Positions 8,344 to 17,426 of a stretch of 64,000 nucleotides of DNA are shown one piece after another. The translations under genes and the position numbers were made by a program. This DNA is from Streptococcus sp. SPS1 (lineage in GTDB: Bacteria; Bacillota; Bacilli; Lactobacillales; Streptococcaceae). Below the pieces are notes generated by a model. The model did not search any database. It was not told where the DNA came from and was given only the letters and a program-made list of their open reading frames with translations. The stretch lies in assembly GCF_030439915.1 (NCBI RefSeq), contig NZ_JAQFJG010000007.1, positions 1 to 64,000 of the forward strand, given 5' to 3'. Each line of letters opens with the position of its first letter. Within the stretch, counting starts at the first letter, position 1.

Positions 8344-9818
8344 TGAGTATCTATATATTTGATCTATTAGTAGGCTATGAAGCAAATGGAGTTGATAATT
8401 CTCAAGCTCATCGTGCGAGAGTATTTTCAAAAATGAATCTTGATTATCGTTATATTTTTTCAGTTCTTCCGCCTCGATATAAATTTTCTTATTTTCGAGA
8501 TATTGGAATACCAGAAGAGAGTATGATCATTGCTCCTTTCTATTTGGCGGGAGAAAAAGAGGTTAAATCAACCCTTTCCGTTGAAGAAATGATTCGGAAA
8601 CTATCTTTGGATGACAGTGAGTGCGTTGAAAGAAATTCTCAAAAAATTGTCTTTCAATTAACTGCAGAGCATAAAATCATTCTTTGGTTTGAAAACAATA
8701 TGGTATATCAAGTAGAACATTTATACTTAGATAAATTGTATCAGAGAGATTATTATACCTCTTATTTAATCTGTAGAGAGTATCTACAAAAGGATGGATT
8801 CAATTGGCATCATAGGCTTTTCTATAATTCAACAGGAGCGCTCGTGTATGAAGGTTTTCAAATCTCAGGAAAAATCCGATATCGTTTTGATATAAATTGG
8901 ATTGATGGAGATTTTGGTTTAATGGACTTGTTTATAAAATCATTATCATTGTCCAAAGATGATACAGTGATTATGGATAGAATATCAGGTTTTCCTTATT
9001 CTCAGTCCCTATTAAGATATGCAAAAGATGTGAAAAAAGGAGTATTCCTGCACTCCATTCATCAATTTCGATACGGAGATATGAACTATGGATATTTTTA
9101 CTTGTTCAAATATGCTACAGAATTTGATTTTGTCATTGTATCAACAGAATTACAAAAAATAGAATTAGAAAAATATTTAACTAATCTTGATCTAAAATAT
9201 TGCCCAATCGTGGTTATCCCTGCCGCAAGTATTGAAGAGTTGAGCCTAAACAGAGATAAAGTGATACCCTATTCTGCAATGATAGCTGCACGATTAAATC
9301 CGCGAAAGCAAATTCATATAGCCATTAAGGCAGCTATAAAAGTACGAGAGGTAATACCTCAGTTTCATTTAAACATATTTGGCAAAGGTGATGAATATGA
9401 GAAATTAAACCAGATTATTACTGAAAATAATGCCCAAGACTATATTAAACTATGCGGTTATCAAATATTGACCGAGCAGTATAGAAAACATCAGCTCTAT
9501 ATATCTACTGCATCTTGGGAAACCTTAGGTATCACTTTACTGGAGGCTGTTACAAATGGATTGGGGATTATCGGATTAGATGCACCATATGGAGGGCCTA
9601 CATTTATAGAAAATGGGAAGAATGGCTTTTTGATTCCAGAGGCAGAAAGTAAAACAGAAGATGAATTAATTGAAAAGATATCAGAAGCTATCATTAAATA
9701 TTATGAGTTAGACCAAGATATAGTTACTAAGTACTCATATGCTATTGCAAGGAATTATTTAGATGAAACTGTTGCTGATAAATGGCTTAAAGTGTTAAGT
9801 GTTAAAGATAATAGTTAA
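8343..9818 (+). CDS. GtfA-like (Gtf1) GT4 glycosyltransferase, second copy
   Basis: This 491-residue protein belongs to the GT4 GtfA/Gtf1 family and is a paralogue of the product of 19803. Shared features are the N terminus (LVGYEANGVDNSQAHRARVF against LGIGWASSGVEYAQAYRAGIF), the central FYNSTGALVYEG region, and the GT-B C-terminal half with PYSAMIAARLNPRKQ and SWETLGITLLEAV, which holds the two glutamates of the EX7E motif. In the family GtfA is the catalytic subunit that puts GlcNAc from UDP-GlcNAc on Ser/Thr. It is translationally coupled to the GtfB-like gene (1-base overlap). It may act on another acceptor or a different repeat sequence from the downstream pair. Confidence 0.86.
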   Translation: MSIYIFDLLVGYEANGVDNSQAHRARVFSKMNLDYRYIFSVLPPRYKFSYFRDIGIPEESMIIAPFYLAGEKEVKSTLSVEEMIRKLSLDDSECVERNSQKIVFQLTAEHKIILWFENNMVYQVEHLYLDKLYQRDYYTSYLICREYLQKDGFNWHHRLFYNSTGALVYEGFQISGKIRYRFDINWIDGDFGLMDLFIKSLSLSKDDTVIMDRISGFPYSQSLLRYAKDVKKGVFLHSIHQFRYGDMNYGYFYLFKYATEFDFVIVSTELQKIELEKYLTNLDLKYCPIVVIPAASIEELSLNRDKVIPYSAMIAARLNPRKQIHIAIKAAIKVREVIPQFHLNIFGKGDEYEKLNQIITENNAQDYIKLCGYQILTEQYRKHQLYISTASWETLGITLLEAVTNGLGIIGLDAPYGGPTFIENGKNGFLIPEAESKTEDELIEKISEAIIKYYELDQDIVTKYSYAIARNYLDETVADKWLKVLSVKDNS

Positions 9819-9904
9819 AAGGAACAAAAAGTAGAAAGTGAAAAAATCAAAGCAAAAAGCAGGAAAAATATTGAGCAGTAAATTTCAGAAAGAGTACTAA
9901 CAAG

Positions 9905-11156
9905 ATGGACAAGAAAACAATTGTACTGTGTTTTGATAGAAGTTATTGTGAGCAAGCTATTGTGACCATAAAATCATTGTGTGCTTATCATAGAAACTTG
10001 AAAATATATATTCAATAACGGGAGTATTCCACAAGAATGGTTTGGAGCTCTGCAAAATTGGTTAACTCCATTTAATTCTAAGGTTTGTAATATTCGATTG
10101 CCTGAAGAAGAACAGGAATTGAGACAGTTTAATGTTAATAATAGTAAACACATATCAGCAACTAAATTTCTTGTTTATTATATGGCAGATTATGTAAAAG
10201 AAGATAAGGCTATCTTTTTAGATTGTGATTTATTAGTAACAGGTAAAATTGACCATTTATTAGAATATGATTTAGAAGATTATTATGTTGCAGCAGTAAA
10301 TGATAGTGATTTAGATCCAACTAAACATCCTAATGTAAAAAAAGAGTTGAATTCTGGAGTATTAGTGGTTAATTTAAAGCGTTGGAGAGAAGAAAATGTA
10401 CGAGAAAAATTGATAGAATTGACTCGAGAACATTATATGCATGTACCAAATGGAGATCAATCAATTATGATTATGGCATTTGGAGAAGAATGGTTACCAT
10501 TGAAAGATGCATATAATTTTTTAGTCGGATATGATGCATACGAGATTAGTGAATTTAAAAAAGAGAGAACCACTATAAAAGAGAATCGAATGCCTCGTAT
10601 CTTACATTACCTAGGATATAATAAACCTTGGAATGAAGAAAGTTTTTCAACCAGATTTAAAAAGTTATGGTGGTTTTACTATGGATTGGATTGGAGTACA
10701 CTCTATAATCAACGCCAATTTCAATTAGAATTAGCAAGTTTTAATCAAAGGCATTTTACTCATCATATTTTAGTATTTACGAATACATGTCATCTTTTTA
10801 AGTTCTCAAATTTATTAGAAGAATTTCCCGATTGCCAATTTCATATTTTTCAACCTTGTTTTCCAGCAATTCAACAACAGTATATAGAATATCCAAATCT
10901 TTACTATTATCCAAATGCACACACAAACAATAGCTACAAGCATATCCTAGAGAAAGCACTAGCAGTTTTGGATATAGCAGAGGGAGCAACATGGGAAGAA
11001 CCAACTCAAGAAGCACTGAAGAAGAATGTACCATTTTTTGCTTATAAAGAGACAAATCATGTTGGAGATAAAGCGATTATCTGTGAAAATACTGAAGATA
11101 TGATTTCAAAAATACATGAATTAATACAAGAAAAAACGTATCTGAATATCTTATAA
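9905..11156 (+). pseudogene. GT8 glycosyltransferase with GtfB-like C-terminus, frameshifted
   Basis: Translation from the ATG at 9905 gives a good GT8 N terminus (KTIVLCFDRSYCEQAIVTIK) but stops at 10016-10018. The rest continues in another frame from about 10011 to 11156. The break falls in ATATATAT at 10004-10011: one more AT unit would restore KIYIFNNGSIPQEWF, which aligns with KVYIMNRDIPQEWF of the gene at 1185. The restored protein would have about 417 residues, with LDCDLLV as the DxD region, NSGVLVVN, and the C-terminal GtfB-like domain. An internal ATG at 10098 could give a 352-residue product lacking the donor-binding N terminus. This may be a pseudogene, a slippage switch or a sequencing error. 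Confidence 0.8.
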
Positions 11157-11214
11157 TTTTAAATAATGTTTTTAGATTAGATATATTATTAGGAATGTAG
11201 AAGGAGCTATCTAA

Positions 11215-12413
11215 ATGAATAAAAAAGTTATTGCTATGGGAGTAGATAGTGGGTATCGTGATAAGATTGAAACAACAATCAAGTCAGTATGTGCCCATAA
11301 TCGAAATGTAAAGTTCTATATATTTAATGATGACATGCCTTCAGAATGGTTTCAATTAATGACAAAGCGGTTGGAACCCTTATCTTCAGAAATTGTGAAT
11401 GTGAAAATTAGCAGTCACAGTCTTAAAAATTATCATTTACCACTTCCACATTTAAGTTACGCAGCTTTCTTTCGTTATTTTATTCCTCAGTATGTAAAAG
11501 AAAAGAAAGCTTTATATCTCGATGCTGATATTATTGTCAGAGATAGCATAGAGGAATTGTTTTCAGAAGATTTTGATGGCTTTCCTATTGCAGCAGTGGA
11601 AGATGATCTTGCGAAAAACACCTTTAATTCAGGCGTTATGTTGATTGATGTAGATGCTTGGAGAAGAGAGGGCATTACTAAGAAATTACTTCAATTAACA
11701 AATGAATTTCATGAGAGTAGTTATGGAGATCAAGGGATTTTGAACAGATTATTTCAAAATAATTGGAAGAGATTACCTCAAAAGTATAATTTTATGGTGG
11801 GAATGGATACAGTAGCAAGAAATTATGGAATTGATTCATGGTATACAGAATCTCTCAAAGTAGAAAATGAAGCGAAGATTATTCATTATACAGGAATAAA
11901 CCTTGGTATTTGGTGAATCTAAATCGTTTTAGAGAAGAATGGTGGTATTATTATGGATTAGAATGGTCTGAAATTGTGATGAGAAAAATGAATTTTGAAA
12001 AAGGATTAAATTCCCTAATTCATGAACAACAATATCATACCGCAATCTTTACTAATACATGTCGTATTGAACATTTAGAATATTTAATTAAAAATTTACC
12101 CTACATTCATTTTTCAATATTAGCACCTACATTATTTGCATCAGAAATTATGGACTTACAAAGATATTTAAATGTAAGAATCTTTCCAACTTATAATCCA
12201 ATGAATGTGATTAAAACATTGGGAAAAATTGACTTTTATTTGGATATTAACTATGGAGTAGAAGTTGAGAATATTATAGAAAAAGTATATAAAACTGGGA
12301 AACCGATATTTGCTTTTAATACTACGGTTCGTAGTGAAGATAAGTCTAGATATATATTTAATAAAGAAAATCCAGAGAAAATGGTGGACGAAATAAAACG
12401 ATTGTTTAATTAA
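11215..12413 (+). pseudogene. GT8 glycosyltransferase with GtfB-like C-terminus, split by frameshift
   Basis: The first part (11215-11916) is a nearly complete GT8 catalytic domain with YLDADIIV and FNSGVMLID, ending KIIHYTGINLGIW. The second part (11910-12413) begins LNRFREEWWYYYGLEWSE and contains the GtfB-like domain (YLDINYG, FAFNTT). Adding one A to AAA at 11898-11900 joins them as HYTGIKPWYLVNLNRF, which matches the KPWN region of the paralogues. As written, the cell would make a truncated GT8 domain and, if reinitiation occurs at the nearby GTG at 11910, a separate 167-residue C-terminal piece. The two parts overlap by 7 bases, so translational coupling is possible. Catalytic residues of the first part are intact. 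Confidence 0.82.
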
Positions 12414-12485
12414 TGATAATTTTTGTTGTTATAGCAATTCTTTGACATTTTGGTTGGTATATTGATTTGGAGTATGAAGTATTGA

Positions 12486-12514
12486 TTGACAGTATAGGAA
12501 CAGCTGTTTATAAT
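12486..12514 (+). promoter_or_regulatory. Perfect consensus sigma-A promoter for the secY2-asp operon
   Basis: TTGACA at 12486-12491 and TATAAT at 12509-12514 are separated by exactly 17 bases. The next gene is secY2, so this should make the export genes transcribable independently of the upstream glycosyltransferases. The predicted start near 12521 leaves a leader of about 145 nt with no obvious riboswitch. Confidence 0.85.
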
Positions 12515-12665
12515 GGTAAGATGGAGTTTTTAATAGACTTGTTCGGTAACTATTTGAAGTAAGATTAGCTATTTAGAAATTGAATTTTTAACGTGCCGAT
12601 TAGCCATTAGTTTTTAGTTATTAGAGTCTTTTTCAGGCTGTTAAATCAAAATGAAAGGAAGTTTT

Positions 12666-13883
12666 ATGAAAAAATATATTTCATCAATAGTTGTAAGAAA
12701 AGGTTTTGTTACACTGCTTTTGATGTTTATCTATGTTTTGGGTAGTAGATTGACACTTCCTTTTGTTGACTTAAGTAATAGGAATTTTTTAGGTGATGCT
12801 ACAGCCTATTTATCCTTTTCTACTGCACTGGTAGGTGGAAATTTGAGAAGTTTGTCTTTGTTTTCAATAGGTTTATCTCCGTGGATGTCTTCTATGATTT
12901 TATGGCAAATGATTTCTCTTTCTAAAAGAATTGGTCTCTCTTCCATGCCTGAAGAGATTCAAAGTAGACGACAGATGTATTTGACTTTGTTTATAGCTTT
13001 GATTCAAGCATTAGCCGTTTCATTAAATTTGCCCATTCAATCCAATCTATCTAATCTTCTGATATTAGTTATGAATACCTGCCTTTTAATAGCAGGAGCC
13101 TTTTTCTTAGTGTGGTTATCAAATATGAATGCAAGTATTGGGGTTGGAGGTCAGACGATTATCTTATTGGTTGGGATGGTTTTAAATATTCCTCAAGATT
13201 TGATTGATACTTTCCAAACAGTACCCGTTTCTATCTTTGTATTAATATCTTTAATAGTGATGGGAATTTTATTTGTTTATCTACTTGCTGTTATTTATAG
13301 AGCTCGTTATCGGATTGCAATACATAAAATTGGTTTACACAATCGTTTTAAAAAGTACTCCTATTTTGATGTGGTTCTGAATCCAGCTGGAGGGATGCCT
13401 TTTATGTATGTAACAACTTTTTTAGGCCTGCCAACCTATATTCTTTTATTGCTACAGAAACTGTTTCCATCTAATGCTAGCTTCTTTGAATTGTCTTCTC
13501 AGTTTACAATTGGGAAACCACTTTGGATCTATACCTATATGCTCATTCTCTTTTTATTTAGTATAGCTTTTGCCTTTATTAACATAAGTGGAGAAGAAAT
13601 TGCAGATCGTATGAAAAAAACAGGAGAGTACATCTATGGAGTTTATCCTGGTGAGGAAACTCGACGATTTATTAATAGGTTAGTCTTTCAATTTTCTTTG
13701 ATAGGTGCTTTTTTTAATGTTATCATGGCTGGGGGACCGATGCTTTTTGTTCTATTTGATGAAAAGTTATTGAGAGTTGCGATGATTCCTGGCTTATTTA
13801 TGATGTTTGGTGGTATGATTTTTACGGTTAGAGATGAGATTAAAGCTCTTAGATTAAATGAAACCTATCAACCATTGATTTAG
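12666..13883 (+). CDS. secY2: Accessory Sec translocase channel SecY2
   Basis: SecY2 is the membrane channel of the accessory Sec system that exports the glycosylated SRR adhesin. I use the ATG at 12666 (405 residues) because AAAGGAAG lies just before it; an ATG at 12651 overlaps that ribosome-binding site. The protein is hydrophobic throughout with about ten membrane segments and SecY-like landmarks ([11 protein letters not shown] near the start, [18 protein letters not shown] in the plug/TM2 area, [14 protein letters not shown]). The length agrees with SecY2 proteins, which are shorter than housekeeping SecY. It starts the conserved block with asp1-3, secA2, gtfA/B and asp4-5, 9 bp before asp1. 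Confidence 0.95.
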   Translation: MKKYISSIVVRKGFVTLLLMFIYVLGSRLTLPFVDLSNRNFLGDATAYLSFSTALVGGNLRSLSLFSIGLSPWMSSMILWQMISLSKRIGLSSMPEEIQSRRQMYLTLFIALIQALAVSLNLPIQSNLSNLLILVMNTCLLIAGAFFLVWLSNMNASIGVGGQTIILLVGMVLNIPQDLIDTFQTVPVSIFVLISLIVMGILFVYLLAVIYRARYRIAIHKIGLHNRFKKYSYFDVVLNPAGGMPFMYVTTFLGLPTYILLLLQKLFPSNASFFELSSQFTIGKPLWIYTYMLILFLFSIAFAFINISGEEIADRMKKTGEYIYGVYPGEETRRFINRLVFQFSLIGAFFNVIMAGGPMLFVLFDEKLLRVAMIPGLFMMFGGMIFTVRDEIKALRLNETYQPLI

Positions 13884-13892
13884 GAGGTTGTC

Positions 13893-15473
13893 ATGTATTA
13901 TTTTATTCCAGCTTGGTATGGTTCAGAACGTCGGTGGCATGCTGATTTGATTCCATGGTATCGTTCTTATTTTAGATTTGAATTTGATGATACTTTAAAT
14001 CAAATCAGGCTTTTTCAAAAACAAGAACTACAAGCAAAATTATTAGTACTGTCCTATCAGCCTCATCTACGTTATTTTTTACATCGACAGGGTGTTTTGG
14101 AAACAGAAGTTTATTCTATTTTTGATGATTTGCAGGACTTTCATGATTTACATACTCAGGTTCTCAATCTTAGAGATATAGAGTGGGATAGTGATTGCCA
14201 ATTTCTTTATAGTCCCTTTGCTATTATCGTGCAAAAAAAAGGTAAGAAATATGCTCAAGTAGAACATGGTATTGAGGGTTTTATTAGTGAGATTCGGTAT
14301 TTTGATCCAAATGGTCAGATGAGCAAGCGCTATATCATGGACGACAGAGGATTTGTATCTAGTGTAATCTATTTTGAAGATGGACAAGCTATTTATCAGG
14401 ACTATCTGGATCCTAAAGGAATTTGGCGATTTAGGGAATATATTCAAGAGGAAGGTAGAATAGAGATCAATCCGATTTTTGCCTATCGATTTAAATTGCT
14501 TAACTATCGAAATATGGAGCATTTGGTAGCAGAATTTTTTGATAAATATTTAAAAAAAATCAGAAAAAAGCAGGATATTTTTATCATTCCGTCACATCCT
14601 TATCATGATCAGTTTATCTTTGATCATATTCCAAGTACTAATCCTAAAATTTTGAGTCTCTTTATCAATCGGAATTCACAGAACACCTTTAGAGAGTTAT
14701 CAGTATCGATTGATCGAGCTAGCTTAGTCTTAGTGGATAGAGAGGATAGTTTACAACTTTTGCAGGAACTATATCCTGAACTTTCTAATAAATTTTACCA
14801 TCTCTCTCCTTTTGATACACGTTTACGTCTGGGGCGAAGTCAAACAAGAAAAGAGTCTATTATTTACTATCAACTTGATTTCAACGAAGAAATTGATAGG
14901 GAAGCATTGACTCAAGTTTTGTTATTTATTGCTGAAACTAAACATACAGAAATTGTTTTTGGGGCTTTCTCTGCTAGTCAGGAACAAATGCAAGAAGTGG
15001 AAAATCTTGTTCAGGAAATCATCCAAGAGCAAATCCATATTGATACATTAGAAAAAGGAATAAACTACGGAGATGCGGAAAATCCATTAGAGGAGAATCA
15101 AGAGCAGGAACTACGTTTTCAGTTTGTCAATTTGAATGATGAGTTGGAGTTGATTAAGACATTAGAGTTTGTTCGTTTGATTGTGGATTTGAATAAACAA
15201 CCGCACCTCTATACTCAAATAGCAGGTATTAGTGCGGGAATTCCTCAAATTAATCTGGTTGAAACTGTTTATGTAGAACATTTGAAAAATGGCTATTTAC
15301 TTTCAGATGTGACAGAGTTTTCAACGGCTGCACGCTACTATACAGATAGGCTAAAAGAATGGAACCAGGCCTTGGTTTATTCTATTGATAAAATCAAGGA
15401 ACATACTGGTCAACGTTTCTTAGATAAATTGCATCGTTGGCTTGAGGAGGTTACAGATGTCAAAGGACTATAA
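13893..15473 (+). CDS. asp1: Accessory Sec system protein Asp1
   Basis: Asp1 (526 residues) works with Asp2 and Asp3 in a complex required for export of SRR glycoproteins; its structure is known to resemble a GT-B glycosyltransferase fold that has lost catalytic function. The start MYYFIPAWYGSERRWHADLIPWYR is typical of the family. The C-terminal half (FVRLIVDLNKQPHLYTQIAGISAGIPQINLVETVYVEH) is the conserved pseudo-sugar-binding region. The gene has a strong AGGAGG just before the start and overlaps asp2 by 17 bp, indicating coupled translation. Confidence 0.95.
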   Translation: MYYFIPAWYGSERRWHADLIPWYRSYFRFEFDDTLNQIRLFQKQELQAKLLVLSYQPHLRYFLHRQGVLETEVYSIFDDLQDFHDLHTQVLNLRDIEWDSDCQFLYSPFAIIVQKKGKKYAQVEHGIEGFISEIRYFDPNGQMSKRYIMDDRGFVSSVIYFEDGQAIYQDYLDPKGIWRFREYIQEEGRIEINPIFAYRFKLLNYRNMEHLVAEFFDKYLKKIRKKQDIFIIPSHPYHDQFIFDHIPSTNPKILSLFINRNSQNTFRELSVSIDRASLVLVDREDSLQLLQELYPELSNKFYHLSPFDTRLRLGRSQTRKESIIYYQLDFNEEIDREALTQVLLFIAETKHTEIVFGAFSASQEQMQEVENLVQEIIQEQIHIDTLEKGINYGDAENPLEENQEQELRFQFVNLNDELELIKTLEFVRLIVDLNKQPHLYTQIAGISAGIPQINLVETVYVEHLKNGYLLSDVTEFSTAARYYTDRLKEWNQALVYSIDKIKEHTGQRFLDKLHRWLEEVTDVKGL

Positions 15474-16989
15474 AATCCTACAAATAGGGATTGATAATTG
15501 GGCTCATCATTACACAATTCCTGAAAATATGGATTGGTATTATTTCTGTCCCAACTCACCGCTAGCCCTCCGTAAAATGATGGAAATGGATAGCATCACA
15601 AATTTTCATGCAATTTTGGTAGAGGATGGTCAGCATATAAGAGATTTAATGCCTTTTGTACACCATATCGAGCCCTATACTTTACTTTATAGTCAAGATT
15701 TTCAAACGATAGATTTGAGTATTCTTGATTGCTTAAAAAAGAGGTGTGCTCAGGCTGTAGATTTTTCAAATCCTCAGCAGTTATTGAATGACTTGTCAAC
15801 TTCTCTATTTAGGGGAGGATATGGGGATAAGTTGAAGCCTTTTACTATTAAGATTCATCCAAGTTCCTCCATCCAAGTTTCTTATCAGGGATTTGAATAT
15901 GTGACTTTAGAAGGAAATTTTGGAGATGAGTTCCAACAGGTGGCTTATTGGTCTTATAATTTTTTAGTTGAAAAAAATGGACCTATAGAATTATGGTTGG
16001 AGTACGAAAAAAGTGAGAATGTAGATTTTCGATTTAGGATTCAGAAAATAGTTAGTGGCTCTATTTCAGACATGACTGAAGATTTGATTTATACAGAGAA
16101 AGACATAGAAAAGGCTATTGTCATAGAGCAAGACTATGACGCCTATTTATCTGTTTCCGTTGAAGCTAGAGGGAATGGGAGATTACAGTTAGGGAGTCTT
16201 CATCAGCGCTGGAGTCGTAAACAGTTTGGAAAGTTTTTCTTGGGAGGGAATATCTTACACGATAGTAAGCGTGAAGAAATTAACTATTTCTTCCATCCAG
16301 GTGATTTTAAACCACCTTTAGCTGTCTATTTTGCGGGATATCGTACAGCGGAGGGGTTTGAAGGATACTATATGATGAAAAATCTAGGTTGTCCTTTTCT
16401 TTTGTTTTCTGATCCTCGTATAAATGGGGGAGCATTTTATCTTGGTAGTGAGGAGTTAGAGAGTAAGATTAAAGCTACTATTCAATATTATTTGGATTAT
16501 CTAGGTCTAACCTCTAAGGAATTAATCTTGTCAGGGCTTTCCATGGGGACTTTTCCAGCCCTATATTATGGAGCAAGTTTCGAACCGCAAGCAATCCTTG
16601 TCGGTAAACCTCTTGCCAATATTGGAACTATAGCTAATCGTGGTCGACTAGCAGCTCCAGGGGTTTTTAACACTGCCTATGACATACTGAGACATCAATC
16701 TGGAGGGATTAGCCCACAACATATGTTGGAATTAAATCAACGTTTTTGGAAAGCCTTTAAGCAAGCTGATTTCTCCAAGACGACTTTTGGTTTATCCTAT
16801 ATGAAGGATGAGGATATGGATCCTCAGGCATATGAACAATTAGTGACTTATTTATGTAATACAGGTGCGAAGATTTTGTCTAAAGGAACTGCTGGACGAC
16901 ACAATGATGATACGGACACAAATGTTGCCTGGGTCTTACATTTTTATCGTATGGTTTTACAGGCTGATTTTGGGAGAGGTGAGCTATGA
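15457..16989 (+). CDS. asp2: Accessory Sec system protein Asp2, glycan O-acetyltransferase
   Basis: Asp2 acetylates GlcNAc residues on the SRR adhesin during export and is part of the Asp1-2-3 complex. The ATG at 15457 has GAGGAGG at 15444-15450, giving 510 residues. The alpha/beta hydrolase nucleophile elbow GLSMG places Ser at residue 362; Glu452 (in MKDEDMD) and His482 (in GRHNDD) fall at exactly the positions of the S362/E452/H482 triad described for S. gordonii Asp2, so the enzyme should be active. The N-terminal 300 residues are the accessory beta-rich part. The start overlaps asp1 and the stop overlaps asp3 (ATGA), so asp1-3 are coupled. Confidence 0.95.
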   Translation: MSKDYKILQIGIDNWAHHYTIPENMDWYYFCPNSPLALRKMMEMDSITNFHAILVEDGQHIRDLMPFVHHIEPYTLLYSQDFQTIDLSILDCLKKRCAQAVDFSNPQQLLNDLSTSLFRGGYGDKLKPFTIKIHPSSSIQVSYQGFEYVTLEGNFGDEFQQVAYWSYNFLVEKNGPIELWLEYEKSENVDFRFRIQKIVSGSISDMTEDLIYTEKDIEKAIVIEQDYDAYLSVSVEARGNGRLQLGSLHQRWSRKQFGKFFLGGNILHDSKREEINYFFHPGDFKPPLAVYFAGYRTAEGFEGYYMMKNLGCPFLLFSDPRINGGAFYLGSEELESKIKATIQYYLDYLGLTSKELILSGLSMGTFPALYYGASFEPQAILVGKPLANIGTIANRGRLAAPGVFNTAYDILRHQSGGISPQHMLELNQRFWKAFKQADFSKTTFGLSYMKDEDMDPQAYEQLVTYLCNTGAKILSKGTAGRHNDDTDTNVAWVLHFYRMVLQADFGRGEL

Positions 16990-17426
16990 TTATCAAGCAA
17001 AGAGAAAATATCGCTTGGGGAGAGGTTAATGGAAGTTTTATGTATGGAACTAGAGTGCAGTATCACTCAGATTGGCATATTCGTTTCTACAATCCTTTAA
17101 TGACATCTGGGGAAGTGATTAAAAGTTGGACCTCAAGTGTAAATTATCAAGCAGCTCGTACGCAGCCTAGTCTCCCCTTGTTAAAAAGAAATCACGATTA
17201 TCGATTAACCATCGAGATGGACTGCCAACCTGAGAAAGGAGTTTATACTAAGATAACTTTTTTTGATAGGTATAATGACATTTTAGAAGAGAAGGTAGAA
17301 AAAGTGAAAGTATTTGATTTTACCTATCCAGATGATACCTATACCTACCAGGTCTCCCTTCTAAGTGCTGGTTTTGAGTCCTTAGATTTCTATTCTTTTT
17401 CTATTAAGGAGCTGAATCGTGTTTAA
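16986..17426 (+). CDS. asp3: Accessory Sec system protein Asp3
   Basis: Asp3 (146 residues) is the small partner of the Asp1-2-3 complex, a beta-rich carbohydrate-binding-module-like protein that contacts SRR acceptor peptides. Family features include the start [36 protein letters not shown] and the end SFSIKEL. The ATG overlaps the asp2 stop and the gene overlaps the GTG start of secA2 by 8 bp. The protein has no signal peptide, consistent with a cytoplasmic role at the translocase. Confidence 0.93.
   Translation: MIIKQRENIAWGEVNGSFMYGTRVQYHSDWHIRFYNPLMTSGEVIKSWTSSVNYQAARTQPSLPLLKRNHDYRLTIEMDCQPEKGVYTKITFFDRYNDILEEKVEKVKVFDFTYPDDTYTYQVSLLSAGFESLDFYSFSIKELNRV

Noticed and set aside
10098..11156. 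Separate intact GT8 gene starting at 10098
   Set aside because: The preceding 190 bases encode the missing N terminus in a shifted frame starting at 9905 with good homology, so it is a frameshifted gene and not a shorter one.
12446..12562. Short open frame that looks like a leftover glycosyltransferase end
   Set aside because: It has no start codon or ribosome-binding site, and the consensus secY2 promoter lies within it, which explains the sequence better.
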